Position numbers and translations under genes: made by a program. Below, piece after piece: positions 27,403-36,584 of a stretch of 64,000 nucleotides of DNA. The notes beneath the pieces were generated by a model. It was not told where the DNA came from and ran no database searches. It saw nothing but the letters and a program-made list of their open reading frames with translations. Source of the DNA: Shewanella seohaensis (GTDB taxonomy: Bacteria; Pseudomonadota; Gammaproteobacteria; Enterobacterales; Shewanellaceae); the NCBI RefSeq assembly GCF_025449215.1, contig NZ_CP104900.1:2418001-2482000 (forward strand), written 5' to 3'. Within the stretch, counting starts at the first letter, position 1, and each line of letters begins with the position of its first letter.

Positions 27403-28317
27403 ATGCGCATCGATATTGATGCTTTTAATGTGCTGCAAGTGCTGGTGGAAGAGGGCAGTTTTGCCAAAGCCGCCGAGCGTTTACACAAGGCGCAATCGGC
27501 GGTCAGCTATCAGGTCAAAAAGCTGGAAGAACATTTAGGTGTGCAACTTTTTAGTCGGGATCAATACCGCGCCGAGTTGACGAGTGAAGGGCGGGTGATC
27601 TTGGCCGAGGGGCAAAGACTGTTGCAACACCTTGCCAATATTGAACATCTTGCCAGTCGTTTCAGTGAAGGTTGGGAGCCTAAGCTTGAGTTGGTGATCG
27701 ATGGCGCCTTGCCGATGGAGCCGATTATGACGGCACTTAAACGGATGGCAGAGCATCAAATTCCAACAAAAATTCAGCTCAACATGGAGTTTTTGGGTGG
27801 TGTGCAGCACAGATTCGAGCGTGATAATGCAGATCTGATGTTGGTTAAAGACTACCGCACTGGCCCCTATTATCACCCACAGCCACTCCCTGCGATAACC
27901 AGTGTGCTGGTGACGAGTGCTTCACATCCCTTGGCTCAGCATAAACACATCAGTTTGCCCGAGTTACAGCAACATGTTGAGCTGACCATCGAAGATTCCT
28001 CCCCCAATAAGACTTATCGAGATGAGCTGCAATTCGGTGGCGATAAAGTGTTCTATCTTTCTGGTTTTATTATGAAAAAGAACGCCTTGTTAAAAGGGCT
28101 CGGTTTTGGTTGGTTACCTGATTTTCTGGTGCAGGAGGAGTTGTTGAGCGGTGAGCTTGTGGAGGTAGACTTTGTCGGTGGCAGTCGCTATACCTTTACT
28201 CCCCAATTAGTGTCGACCCTTGAGCGCCCCTTGGGCCGTGCTGGCAAACTTTTTACCGAATTAATCCTAGAGGAATTTGCTAAAGCAGGGCAGTTTAATG
28301 GGGTGGGATTAGGTTAA
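27403..28317 (+). CDS. LysR-family regulator divergent from hmgA
   Basis: A 304-residue LysR-type regulator. Its N-terminal helix-turn-helix is NVLQVLVEEGSFAKAAERLH followed by KAQSAVSYQVKKLEEHLGVQ; the C-terminal two-lobe effector domain starts near residue 90. It is read divergently from hmgA-hppD, the classic position for the activator or repressor of the adjacent pathway. The effector may be an aromatic intermediate, but that is inference. Start ATG 27403 follows TAGGAG. Intact. Confidence 0.85.
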   Translation: MRIDIDAFNVLQVLVEEGSFAKAAERLHKAQSAVSYQVKKLEEHLGVQLFSRDQYRAELTSEGRVILAEGQRLLQHLANIEHLASRFSEGWEPKLELVIDGALPMEPIMTALKRMAEHQIPTKIQLNMEFLGGVQHRFERDNADLMLVKDYRTGPYYHPQPLPAITSVLVTSASHPLAQHKHISLPELQQHVELTIEDSSPNKTYRDELQFGGDKVFYLSGFIMKKNALLKGLGFGWLPDFLVQEELLSGELVEVDFVGGSRYTFTPQLVSTLERPLGRAGKLFTELILEEFAKAGQFNGVGLG

Positions 28318-28477
28318 TCCTCTACTACTTGTCATCTTTTGAAACAACTTACTGACGCAATCTTGGGATAAAAACGATCGCCTTTTGACATTTTATGTCA
28401 TAAAGTGAGTCCAATATCGTGGCACTGATGATTTCTGCTCGCCACATTAATTGGACTGGCAGAGTAAGGGGAATTGT

Positions 28478-29272
28478 ATGTCTAGACGTTGCCATGAAGT
28501 GGACTATGAGATTATCGGTCACAGCATGCAGTTGGTTGAGGTCGAACTCGACCCGCACGAGACGGTGATCGCCGAAGCCGGCGCGATGAATTATCTAGAG
28601 CAAGACATTAGCTTCGAGGCCAAAATGGGTGACGGCTCCGAGCCTGAATCTGGCTTTTTTGGCAAGTTGATGGGTGCGGGTAAACGTGTGCTGACGGGTG
28701 AAAGCATCTTTATGACGCACTTTACAAACCTAGGACATCAGAAACGTAAAGTAGCGTTTGCCGCGCCCTATCCTGGGACGATTTTAGCTCTCGATCTTGC
28801 CCAATATGGCGGAGAACTGATCTGCCAGAAAGACAGCTTCCTCGCTGCAGCCCTTGGGACGCGAGTAAGCATGAAGTTTAATCGCCGCCTAGGCACGGGC
28901 TTTTTTGGCGGTGAAGGTTTTATTCTTCAAAGCTTACAGGGTGATGGCATGGCGTTTATTCATGCGGGCGGCACCTTAATAAAGAAAGAACTCAAAGGCG
29001 AAACCTTACGTGTCGACACAGGTTGTTTAGTCGGTTTTACCCCAGGGATTGATTACGATATCGAGCGGGCTGGCTCGTTAAAATCGATGGTATTTGGCGG
29101 AGAAGGGCTGTTTTTAGCGACCTTAACAGGCCATGGCACTGTGTGGTTGCAGAGTATACCGTTCTCGCGGATGGCGGATCGCATTATCGCTCACGCTCCC
29201 TCTGCTGGTGGGAGTGACCGCGGTGAAGGTTCAGTCCTCGGCGGACTTGGCCGCATGCTCGACGGGCGCTAA
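28478..29272 (+). CDS. AIM24/TIGR00266-family protein
   Basis: A 264-residue soluble protein of the AIM24/TRAP-like beta-roll family (TIGR00266). Landmarks are [33 protein letters not shown], the Gly-rich [18 protein letters not shown] and [16 protein letters not shown]. The role is unknown, though members are widespread. ATG 28478 is preferred over the upstream in-frame start at 28451 because AAGGGG lies 6 bases before it. No partner genes are evident. Confidence 0.85.
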   Translation: MSRRCHEVDYEIIGHSMQLVEVELDPHETVIAEAGAMNYLEQDISFEAKMGDGSEPESGFFGKLMGAGKRVLTGESIFMTHFTNLGHQKRKVAFAAPYPGTILALDLAQYGGELICQKDSFLAAALGTRVSMKFNRRLGTGFFGGEGFILQSLQGDGMAFIHAGGTLIKKELKGETLRVDTGCLVGFTPGIDYDIERAGSLKSMVFGGEGLFLATLTGHGTVWLQSIPFSRMADRIIAHAPSAGGSDRGEGSVLGGLGRMLDGR

Positions 29273-29286
29273 CCCTAAAGCAAAAC

Positions 29287-29314
29287 GCGCACACTTAACG
29301 GGTTAAGTGTGCGC
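29287..29314. terminator. Terminator-like hairpin between convergent genes
   Basis: GCGCACACTTAA and its exact complement enclose CGGG. On the minus strand the stem is followed by GTTTTGCTTT, so it could terminate the RcnB/CigR-like gene. No T-run is seen on the plus strand. Confidence 0.6.
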
Positions 29315-29337
29315 AGGAAGCTGTTTGTAAATTCAGA

Positions 29338-29669
29338 TCAATAGGTGACCACATTGATGATATCGAGGATCTTACGGCTCTTTTCATCGAGCTTGATGAT
29401 GGAGCCTTCGACTTCAATGCTGATTCTGCCGTCTCTGTCTATGGGGACGACAACGCGGCCGCGGTCATAAATATCGTAATCTAGGATATCGCCACGACGC
29501 AGTTTTTTCTGCCATCCAGGGGAAGAGGCTGCCCCTTGTCGACTTTCTTTTGTAGACCAGGGGGCAGATCTTTGTCCTTCTTATCATTATCGTGCTTTGC
29601 AAAAGCCGCTATCGGGGCGACCAGACTGAGTACGACTCCACCTATCAGTGTTGCTGTTAATTTATTCAT
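29338..29669 (-). pseudogene. RcnB/CigR-like periplasmic protein, frameshifted
   Basis: Two frame segments make one exported protein of about 110 residues. The first has a signal peptide (ATLIGGVVLSLVAPIAAFA) and KKDKDLPPGLQKKVDKGQPL. The second continues PGWQKKLRRGDILDYDIYDR and RGRVVVPIDRDGRISIEVEG to a TGA at 29338-29340. The change occurs at the G-run 29519-29522 on the plus strand, one base short. The repeated PPG.QKK..KG pattern is typical of RcnB/CigR-type periplasmic proteins. Reading only the first frame gives a falsely truncated 62-residue product. Confidence 0.75.
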
Positions 29670-29710
29670 ACTAGCTCCCTTAGGGAATAATGAGGTTGTT
29701 GTGTGTCAAT

Positions 29711-29979
29711 CTAGGGCGTGTTGACGTTTCAGGGTTATTTTTGCAGCAGTGTGGCTGGCTTTTATGCAAGGCAAAGTCCGTGCAGTGTAGTTATTCTACA
29801 TAACGGACGATAACGCGGCAGAAACGCCAGCCAAATGCTGCCCGAAGGGTTCGTCTGGCAAGCCCTTGCTCTTTGTCACTCGTCATTTGAGTAGAATAAC
29901 TACACATCATTCCTCGTTTCGCGAGCACGTGCTTGCCAGAACGAACAAAATCTAAGCTCGAAACGTCAGCACGCCCTAG
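29711..29979. repeat. MITE-like palindromic repeat, copy A
   Basis: A 269-base element bounded by near-identical inverted ends: CTAGGGCGTGTTGACGTTTC at the left and the complement of CTAGGGCGTGCTGACGTTTC at the right (19 of 20 match). Internal arms also mirror each other (GTGTAGTTATTCTAC and GTAGAATAACTACAC). No gene is inside. Related sequence occurs at copies B and C in this window. Confidence 0.8.
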
Positions 29980-30014
29980 TTTAGCTTAAATGAACTTTAG
30001 CTGAATATGCGGCC

Positions 30015-30476
30015 TTAGCGGGCGAGCATAAGCACGGCTTGCCATTGTTCTTCGGTTACAGGTTGAATGCTCAGCCTAGAACCTTTAGAGACTAAGTACA
30101 TATCGGCCAGTTGCGGCAAACTTTTGATCAAACTTAAGGGGATGATTTCCTTAAATTGTTTGACGAAACGAATATCTACCCTTAACCATCGTGGCTGCAG
30201 TGGATCGGACTTAGGATCAAAATACTTTGATTCGGGGTCAAAGGCCGAGCTGTCAGGATAGGCATTGGTCACGACTTCGGCAATGCCGACGATGCCGGGG
30301 ACTTTGCAACTTGAGTGGTAAAAGAAGACTTGATCGCCAATTTGCATCGCATCTCGCATAAAGTTACGTGCTTGGTAGTTACGGATCCCAAACCAGGCTT
30401 CGGTTTGATTAGGGCAAGCCTTAAGATCGTCGATACTAAATTCGTCGGGTTCCGATTTCATAAGCCAGTAATTCAT
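30015..30476 (-). CDS. EVE-domain protein
   Basis: A 153-residue protein composed of a single EVE (PUA-like) domain. It starts MNYWLMKSEPDEFSIDDLK and includes WFGIRNYQARNFMRDAM and GDQVFFYHSSCKVPGIVGIA. EVE domains bind modified bases in nucleic acid, for instance methylated cytosine or adenine; human THYN1 is a relative. The cellular role in bacteria is not defined. Intact, monocistronic, next to the MITE-like repeat. Family call is confident; function is not. Confidence 0.9.
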   Translation of the reverse strand: MNYWLMKSEPDEFSIDDLKACPNQTEAWFGIRNYQARNFMRDAMQIGDQVFFYHSSCKVPGIVGIAEVVTNAYPDSSAFDPESKYFDPKSDPLQPRWLRVDIRFVKQFKEIIPLSLIKSLPQLADMYLVSKGSRLSIQPVTEEQWQAVLMLAR

Positions 30477-30777
30477 CTTTTATCCTTTACTGAAATAGCC
30501 GTCTCATCGCGTTAATGCGTTGAGTTTATCCTAGTTTTTGTTTGCCTAACAGTTAACCGTTCTCTGGTCCCCTGACGTTAAGCATTATCCGGCGCGTTAA
30601 GTCAGTGTTCAGTTAACGCAGCTTACTCTGTCGTCACTATCGAGTCTGGTATGCCTTATGCAATTGGTGCTATGACGCCGCAAATCGATGCAAAGTTGGC
30701 AGCTTTAGGTCCCAATCCAAGCTTTATTTCAATACCCGACTTCTTATATGAGTGATGTTGAAACAGTGAGGTGTGTT
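30477..30777. other. Divergent intergenic region, no gene seen
   Basis: About 300 bases between the divergent EVE gene and the next gene. No RNA, repeat or coding sequence is recognised; promoters of both genes are expected. Confidence 0.45.
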
Positions 30778-31158
30778 ATGGAAACTTCAGCAATGACCAC
30801 AGACAGTGGCCTATACACTAAATACCTTAAAGATTTTACCGCAGGGGATGTGAGCCTGCACCGCGAACGCATGTTGGAATTCATCAGCGATTTAACCACT
30901 CAGGGCTGGTTACTGGCGAATTTCACCTGGGATTACTGGTATAACAACAGTTACTTAGTCGATAAACCCGCCTATATCCGTGATGCCAGTGTCGCTCAAT
31001 GCCGTCTGCTATTAACCGCGATGACTCGCCTCGAAGTGTTCAGCCCAGGGGTGTTAGAGAATATGCGTCGCCAAGGGGTATTGCTGGCGATTATGGAGCG
31101 TTTGCAGCGTTTAGAGGTTTTAACCACAGATAAACAGGTGGCGTTTATTACCCGTTAA
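30778..31158 (+). CDS. Conserved-type hypothetical protein, unrecognised
   Basis: A 126-residue protein without a recognised domain. It looks soluble and helical, rich in aromatic residues (LLANFTWDYWYNNSYLVDKP), then LLTAMTRLEVFSPGVLENM and a C-terminal helix. ATG 30778 is chosen over 30748 because GAGG lies 6 bases upstream. It precedes the acyl-CoA ligase gene by 126 bases and may or may not be co-transcribed. Intact; function unknown. Confidence 0.7.
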   Translation: METSAMTTDSGLYTKYLKDFTAGDVSLHRERMLEFISDLTTQGWLLANFTWDYWYNNSYLVDKPAYIRDASVAQCRLLLTAMTRLEVFSPGVLENMRRQGVLLAIMERLQRLEVLTTDKQVAFITR

Positions 31159-31284
31159 TTCCGGTTTTCGAGTAACAGAATATCCTTACTCTTTAGTCTA
31201 ATACCGTGCTTTTTTACTTGTGAGATGTTCCGAGGATTGGTTAGTTTGGACCATGCTAACCATAAAAAAAGCACGGAGGCCTTA

Positions 31285-32997
31285 ATGTCTGTTTCAACGA
31301 CTCAAGCAACAAACCCACTTAAATACAGTGAGTTCCGGGGATCTAATTCCCCGGAGCTTGTTGAAAAAACCATAGGACAGTACCTTAACGATATCGCTAA
31401 CACTTATCCCGAACAGTTAGCCGTTGTCGTGAATCATCAAGATATCCGTTGGAATTACCGCCAATACCTTGCACAAATCGATGCCTTGGCCACAGGTTTA
31501 CTCAAACTGGGCATAGGTCCTGGGGATCGCGTGGGCATTTGGTCGCCCAATAATATTGAGTGGTGTCTAACCCAATTCGCCACCGCCAAAATTGGCGCCA
31601 TCATGGTGTGCATCAACCCTGCTTATCGCCCAGAAGAATTACAATATGCCCTGACTAACGTGGGCTGTAGGGCGGTGATTTGCGCCGATAAATTCAAGTC
31701 CAGTAACTATTTACAGATGCTCTACGAGTTAGCGCCAGAGCTTAAGGTGTGCGCCGCTGGGCAATTGCAGGCCAAAGCGTTGCCCGAGTTACAATTTGTG
31801 ATCCGCATGGGGGTGGAGCAGTCTCCCGGCATGTTGAACTTTGATGATTTATTGCTTGAGGTGACGCCAGATGATAAGGCGGCGCTTGAGCAAATCGCCG
31901 AATCACTTAGCCCTTATGACGCCATTAATATTCAATTTACCTCTGGCACCACGGGCAGCCCAAAGGGCGCGACCTTATCGCACCACAACATCCTGAATAA
32001 TGGCTACTTAGTGGCCGAGGCGATGAAGTTTACCTGTGAAGATAAGCTCTGCATTCCTGTGCCTTTATACCATTGTTTTGGCATGGTGCTGGGTAACCTT
32101 GTGTGCCTTGCTAAGGGCGCCGCGGCGGTCTTTCCTGGGGATTCCTTCGATCCGCTGACCACCCTAGAGGTGGTAGAGCGTGAACGCTGCACAGCACTGC
32201 ACGGTGTTCCCACCATGTTTATTGCCGAGTTAGAGCACCCCGAATTTAAACGCTTTGACTTAAGCTCGTTGCGTACCGGTGTTATGGCGGGAGCGACTTG
32301 CCCAGAAGAAGTGATGCGCCGGGTACAAAACCTGATGTATATGCAGGAAGTGTTAATTGGGTATGGTCAAACTGAGTGCAGCCCGCTGAATCACATTACT
32401 GAAATCGACTCACCAGTTGAGAAACGTGTGCTTACCGTTGGCCGTGCTTTACCCCATACCGAAGTGAAAATCGTCGATGAATTTGGTGAAGTGCTGCCTA
32501 TCAATACGCCCGGTGAAGTCTGTAGCCGTGGCTATTGCATCATGCAGTGTTATTGGAATGATCCTGAAAAAACGGCGGCAACTATCGACAGTGAAGGCTG
32601 GCTACATTCTGGCGATATTGGGCAAATGGATGAGCAAGGTTATGTGCAAATCGTTGGCCGTATTAAAGATATGATTATTCGCGGTGGCGAGAATATCTAT
32701 CCCCGTGAAATTGAAGAGAAACTCTATACCCATAAAGATGTGCAAGATGCAGCAGTGTTTGGGGTTCATAGTGATAAATACGGCGAAGAAGTGTGCGCGT
32801 GGATCAAGATTCGCAGTGGCGCCACGATTTCAGAGGAGGATATTCGGCATTTCCTCACCGAAAAGTTCGCCTACTTTAAAGTGCCTCGCTACATCAAGTT
32901 TGTGGAGCAATACCCCATGACAGTCACGGGCAAAATCCAGAAATTTAAAATGCGTGAGCTGATGTATAAAGAGTTATATGAGGATATTAATGCCTAG
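31285..32997 (+). CDS. Acyl-CoA synthetase (AMP-binding), ACSF2-like
   Basis: A 570-residue adenylate-forming ligase that activates a fatty or related carboxylic acid to acyl-CoA via acyl-AMP. Motifs: P-loop-like FTSGTTGSPKGATLSHHN, GYGQTECSP, the hinge GRIKDMIIRGGENIYPREIE and the C-terminal catalytic Lys in TVTGKIQKFKMRE. It resembles the ACSF2 type medium-chain ligases. ATG 31285 is chosen because GGAGG lies 5 bases upstream; a longer reading from 31225 lacks support. The stop codon TAG lies inside the left end of a MITE-like repeat (copy B). Confidence 0.9.
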   Translation: MSVSTTQATNPLKYSEFRGSNSPELVEKTIGQYLNDIANTYPEQLAVVVNHQDIRWNYRQYLAQIDALATGLLKLGIGPGDRVGIWSPNNIEWCLTQFATAKIGAIMVCINPAYRPEELQYALTNVGCRAVICADKFKSSNYLQMLYELAPELKVCAAGQLQAKALPELQFVIRMGVEQSPGMLNFDDLLLEVTPDDKAALEQIAESLSPYDAINIQFTSGTTGSPKGATLSHHNILNNGYLVAEAMKFTCEDKLCIPVPLYHCFGMVLGNLVCLAKGAAAVFPGDSFDPLTTLEVVERERCTALHGVPTMFIAELEHPEFKRFDLSSLRTGVMAGATCPEEVMRRVQNLMYMQEVLIGYGQTECSPLNHITEIDSPVEKRVLTVGRALPHTEVKIVDEFGEVLPINTPGEVCSRGYCIMQCYWNDPEKTAATIDSEGWLHSGDIGQMDEQGYVQIVGRIKDMIIRGGENIYPREIEEKLYTHKDVQDAAVFGVHSDKYGEEVCAWIKIRSGATISEEDIRHFLTEKFAYFKVPRYIKFVEQYPMTVTGKIQKFKMRELMYKELYEDINA

Positions 32998-33165
32998 GGC
33001 ATGGTGACGTTTTGGGATGAAATCCTTCGGGCAGCGTTTAGCTAGCGTTTCTGCTGCGTTATCGTCCGTTTATGTAGAATCACTACACAGCATGGACTCT
33101 GCCTTGCATAAACGTCAGCCATATCGCTGCAAAAATCTCCCTAAAACCTCATTACGCTCAAGGGC
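32994..33165. repeat. MITE-like palindromic repeat, copy B (partial)
   Basis: Sequence from CTAGGGC to about 33165 aligns with the complement of the left half of copy A. Shared blocks include CCTTCGGGCAGCG, GCGTTATCGTCCGTT, GTAGAAT.ACTACAC and TGCCTTGCATAAA. It is shorter than copy A and its right end is decayed. It supplies the last bases of the acyl-CoA synthetase stop codon. Confidence 0.7.
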
Positions 33166-33177
33166 ACATTAAGACAA

Positions 33178-33207
33178 ATCAACCCAAGTTCGAAAGCTTG
33201 GGTTGAT
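33178..33207 (-). terminator. Terminator of the PGPGW gene
   Basis: ATCAACCCAAG (33178-33188) pairs exactly with CTTGGGTTGAT (33197-33207). A T-rich stretch follows on the minus strand. Confidence 0.65.
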
Positions 33208-33227
33208 GTTTAGGTGGAGACTCAAGA

Positions 33228-33494
33228 TTATCGGCGGAGGCGCCGAATTTGATTGTCGAGCCAAGCCGCGCTCTTACTTAATTGTCGCTGACTAAGACGA
33301 AGCCAACGTTTTGCCCAAGGATACTGGGTACTCAAGAGGGTTAGTCCTATCAGGATAAAGAGCAGTCCCGGTCCGGGTAAGAGTAAAAATATCCCTCCGA
33401 CTAAGGTAAAACATGCACCTATCACGGTAATGACGGTTTGAGTCATCGCGGAATGCATAAAAGACAACTTACTGTCTTTGAAAGAAATTGACAT
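33228..33494 (-). CDS. PGPGW-family membrane protein
   Basis: An 88-residue inner-membrane protein. Two hydrophobic helices flank the family signature LLPGPGLLFILIGLTLL, followed by STQYPWAKRWLR and a basic tail (DNQIRRLRR). PGPGW (pfam09656) proteins have no assigned function. GGGGA lies about 8 bases before ATG 33494. Intact and monocistronic with its own terminator. Confidence 0.85.
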   Translation of the reverse strand: MSISFKDSKLSFMHSAMTQTVITVIGACFTLVGGIFLLLPGPGLLFILIGLTLLSTQYPWAKRWLRLSQRQLSKSAAWLDNQIRRLRR

Positions 33495-33743
33495 ATCGCA
33501 TCCCCCATGTTGGCCTCATCTTCCACTTTCACCGCAATAATGACGAACAGTGAGTATCGATGCAAATTCAGTCTACTCCTATCATTTCTGCTTAAGCTAG
33601 GTTCCCGTCGGTTAAATATGTAACAAATATTCACTGTACCTTGAGGGATGGCTGATTATACTGAAAAGAGTTTAACCGATGATCAAGTGATGAATTGTTT
33701 GTTTTTCAAGCCATTAAACAGATGAGTTTTTGAGGGAGGTGTT

Positions 33744-34495
33744 ATGAATCGTTGGTGCCCACTGATGCTCTGTTGCCTGTTAAGCATGGCTAATACAGTA
33801 TTTGCCGACACGCTCAAGCTCACCTCATTACTCTGGCCGCCTTATTCGGGTCAGCAGTTGGCACAACAGGGGGCCAGTGTCGCGGTCGCTCAAGCCGCCT
33901 TCGAGCGCATGGAGCAACAACTTGTTGTCGATTTTTATCCGTGGAGCCGAGCGATAAAATTGGCTGCCATGCCAAGCTCCGATTACATTGGCTATTTTCC
34001 AGAATATTATTTTGAAACGGACAAATTTGTTTTTCAAAACCAATAGGGATCAGCCCATTAGGCATTGTTGAGCAAAAATCTCATCCCATTAGCTGGCATT
34101 ATTTAGCCGATTTGAACCGCTACACCTTAGGGGTTGTGAAGGACTATGTGAATACCGACTCGCTGGATCTGATGATTGCTTCTGGTACGCAGCTCGTCGA
34201 GGCCGTGACCTCGGATGAACAAAACATCAAGAAGGTGGCCGCTGGTCGCATCGATGGTGCAGTGATTGATGTCAACGTACTCTATTTCCTGTTAAAGCAA
34301 CCTCATTTGCAGCCATTGGCGGATAAATTACAGGTGAATAAACAACTGCTTGCCAATAAACAGCTCTATGTTGCGTTTCGTAATACTGAGGAGGGACGCC
34401 ATTGGCGGGATGTTTTTGACCAGGGCTTAGCTCAACTGGATATTGAAAGCATTATGGGGGAGTTGCTGTTTCAGGAGGAAGTCACACGCCACTAA
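33744..34495 (+). pseudogene. Periplasmic substrate-binding protein, frameshifted
   Basis: A bacterial extracellular solute-binding (family 3 type) protein of about 250 residues with signal peptide MLCCLLSMANTVFA. The first frame includes LKLTSLLWPPYSGQQLAQQG and YPWSRAIKLA, a pattern common in orphan polar-amino-acid-binding-like proteins. The second frame continues SKPIGISPLGIVEQKSH and NRYTLGVVKDYVNT. The frame breaks at the T-run 34030-34034, one base short. No ABC permease genes are adjacent, so it may be a stand-alone receptor. Probably a sequence error. Confidence 0.75.
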
Positions 34496-34601
34496 AGTGA
34501 GCTTGGCTTTGGCTTAATCTGTTGTCATAAATATGTCGTGGTTCGCCATTAGTATCGTCCTAAGGCTATGAGTCTATGCTCATTTCACTTTCTAGGATGA
34601 T

Positions 34602-35627
34602 ATGAATAACATTCCCTTCGAGTTAGATACACTATCACAACTCATTGATACTCATCATCTTAAGCTCAAATATCAGGTTCTTGCGGACATTCCATTTCGG
34701 CATCAACATTTTCCGCTCTACAGTGTCGAGTTAGGTGTGACCGAACGCCCATGTCCTACCGTGTTATTCGTTGGCGGCGTGCATGGGGTGGAGCGGATTG
34801 GCTCCCAGGTGATTTTGGCTTTGCTTAACAGCCTGTTGCAGCGCCTTGCGTGGGACAAACACCTACAACAGTTATTAACGGACATCCGCTTAGCCTTTGT
34901 CCCTGTGGTGAATCCCGTCGGATTACTGCTGGGCAGTCGCGGTAATGGCAATCAGGTCGACTTGATGCGCAACGCGCCGATAGAGTCCCGGGAAAAAGTG
35001 TCTTTTATGGTTGGAGGGCAACGGCTCTCTTCTAAGCTGCCTTGGTTTCGTGGCCTTGGGGGTATGGAGCTTGAAACAGCAGGGCTGGTGGCTTATGTGC
35101 AACAACTGCTTAGACAAAGCACCAGTCTTATTTCCCTTGATGCGCATTCTGGTTTTGGTTTGACGGATCATATCTGGTTTCCCTATGCCCACACGCGCGC
35201 ATCCTTTGAAAATGCCCACTTCATTTATCACTTAAAGCAGTTATTTGAAGCGAGCTATCCCCATCATGGCCATTATCGGCTTGCGCCCCAGAGCCAGTTT
35301 TATCGCACCCATGGTGATATTTGGGATTACTTGTACCGCCAGCATCATACCCAGGATCCTCAAGCCAATATTCCATTCTTACCTTTGACCTTAGAGATGG
35401 GCTCATGGGCATGGATTAAGAAAAATCCAAGGCAAATATTCAATTTTGCGGGCTTTTTTAATCCGCAAAAAACACACAGGCACCACAGGATTTTACGCCG
35501 GCACACAGTATTGATGCAGTTCTTGATGGAGGCGGCGTACGCACGGGAGTTAGAAGGACTGACGCCCGAACATCTCACACAACTGGCGCAGAGTGCGCAG
35601 CAGTTTTGGTATCGGGAGCGTTTTTGA
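34602..35627 (+). CDS. M14-family zinc carboxypeptidase-like protein
   Basis: A 341-residue cytoplasmic M14-type peptidase or deacylase. Zinc-binding HGVERIGSQ (His and Glu) and the later LDAHSGFG (His) are present, as are VNPVGLLLGSRGNG, DLMRNAP and the catalytic Glu candidate in LTLEMGSWAW. No signal peptide. The stop overlaps the start of the next gene (TGATG at 35625-35629), so translation is coupled to an alpha/beta hydrolase; the pair probably acts in one process. Substrate unknown. Confidence 0.8.
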   Translation: MNNIPFELDTLSQLIDTHHLKLKYQVLADIPFRHQHFPLYSVELGVTERPCPTVLFVGGVHGVERIGSQVILALLNSLLQRLAWDKHLQQLLTDIRLAFVPVVNPVGLLLGSRGNGNQVDLMRNAPIESREKVSFMVGGQRLSSKLPWFRGLGGMELETAGLVAYVQQLLRQSTSLISLDAHSGFGLTDHIWFPYAHTRASFENAHFIYHLKQLFEASYPHHGHYRLAPQSQFYRTHGDIWDYLYRQHHTQDPQANIPFLPLTLEMGSWAWIKKNPRQIFNFAGFFNPQKTHRHHRILRRHTVLMQFLMEAAYARELEGLTPEHLTQLAQSAQQFWYRERF

Positions 35628-36496
35628 TGACAACGTGGGTATTACTCAGGGGCTTAATGCGCGATCAACGCCATTGGAATGGCTTTGATCAGAGATTAAG
35701 GCAAAGGGGCTGCACCGTTTTTACCCCTGACTTGCCCGGCAATGGGATCCTCACTCACCAAGCCAGCCCTTTAACTATCGCCGAATATGCCAGCTCGGTG
35801 TGGCAACAATTGGATGTGCAATTAGCGGGACAAGTTTTTTATCTGCTTGGCTTATCTATGGGCGGTATGCTCGCCATGGAAATGGCTAAGCAGCGCCCCG
35901 AGCAGATAAAACACGTTTTTGTGCTAAATAGTAGCGCGGCTAACTTATCACCTTGGTATCAGCGATTTAATGGATTAAATGTCCTGAGTGCTTGGCTCAA
36001 ACGTTGCCGCGGTCGACAGCTTAATCCTATCGAATCGACGATTGTGCGCTTAACCAGCTATCGCCATCGGCGCGATATAGCCTTGATTGCTCGTTGGAGC
36101 CACTATCGCCACGAGTCGACACCGCATTTTAGTAATGCGTGTCGTCAGTTGTGGGCGGCGTTTCGTTATCGCTGCCCAGCATCTTTGCCTGTTCCAGTCA
36201 GTATTTTATCGGGTGATCGTGATGCCTTAGTGAATATTCAAACAAGCAGGGCATTAGCACAACATTTTAACGTCGACTTAGTTGTCTTGGCCTATTGTGG
36301 TCATGACATCACCATAGATGCGCCAGCCAAACTGGCGCATTATCTATTTGAAATGATAAGTCTAGAACGAGGGGAGGTGAGTGAGCCGTTTGCTGATTAC
36401 ACTGATTTACTCGATGAAGAAAGGGACTATCACGAAGCAAGATTAGTGCAATCACTGACTAACTATACATCAGCACTACCCACTGACGCAGAGTAG
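35627..36496 (+). CDS. Alpha/beta hydrolase, coupled to the M14 gene
   Basis: A 289-residue alpha/beta hydrolase. Nucleophile elbow GLSMGGMLAM (Ser), acid in SGDRDALV and His in YCGHDI are recognised. The first residues (MTTWVLLRGLMRDQRHW) match lipase/esterase-type hydrolases. ATG 35627 overlaps the upstream stop. It likely hydrolyses an ester or amide, substrate unknown. The C-terminal 45 residues after the fold are acidic and probably flexible. Confidence 0.8.
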   Translation: MTTWVLLRGLMRDQRHWNGFDQRLRQRGCTVFTPDLPGNGILTHQASPLTIAEYASSVWQQLDVQLAGQVFYLLGLSMGGMLAMEMAKQRPEQIKHVFVLNSSAANLSPWYQRFNGLNVLSAWLKRCRGRQLNPIESTIVRLTSYRHRRDIALIARWSHYRHESTPHFSNACRQLWAAFRYRCPASLPVPVSILSGDRDALVNIQTSRALAQHFNVDLVVLAYCGHDITIDAPAKLAHYLFEMISLERGEVSEPFADYTDLLDEERDYHEARLVQSLTNYTSALPTDAE

Positions 36497-36515
36497 TGCT
36501 GAGTGATCTGCCTTA

Positions 36516-36584
36516 GGCTTTAGCAACTATGATTACTAGGCTTTCGCTACTATGGTTATTACGCTTTCGCTACTATCGTTTGCC
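36516..36584. repeat. Three 23-base tandem repeats at the yccF 3' end
   Basis: Units at 36516-36538, 36539-36561 and 36562-36584 read GGCTTT.GC.ACTATG.TTA, with few differences. The last unit encodes the end of YccF (QTIVAKA); the other two lie just beyond its stop. A 23-base period shifts frame at each copy. Confidence 0.75.

Noticed and set aside
31225..31284. N-terminal extension of the acyl-CoA synthetase
   Set aside because: The start at 31285 has a strong GGAGG; the extra residues have no family counterpart.
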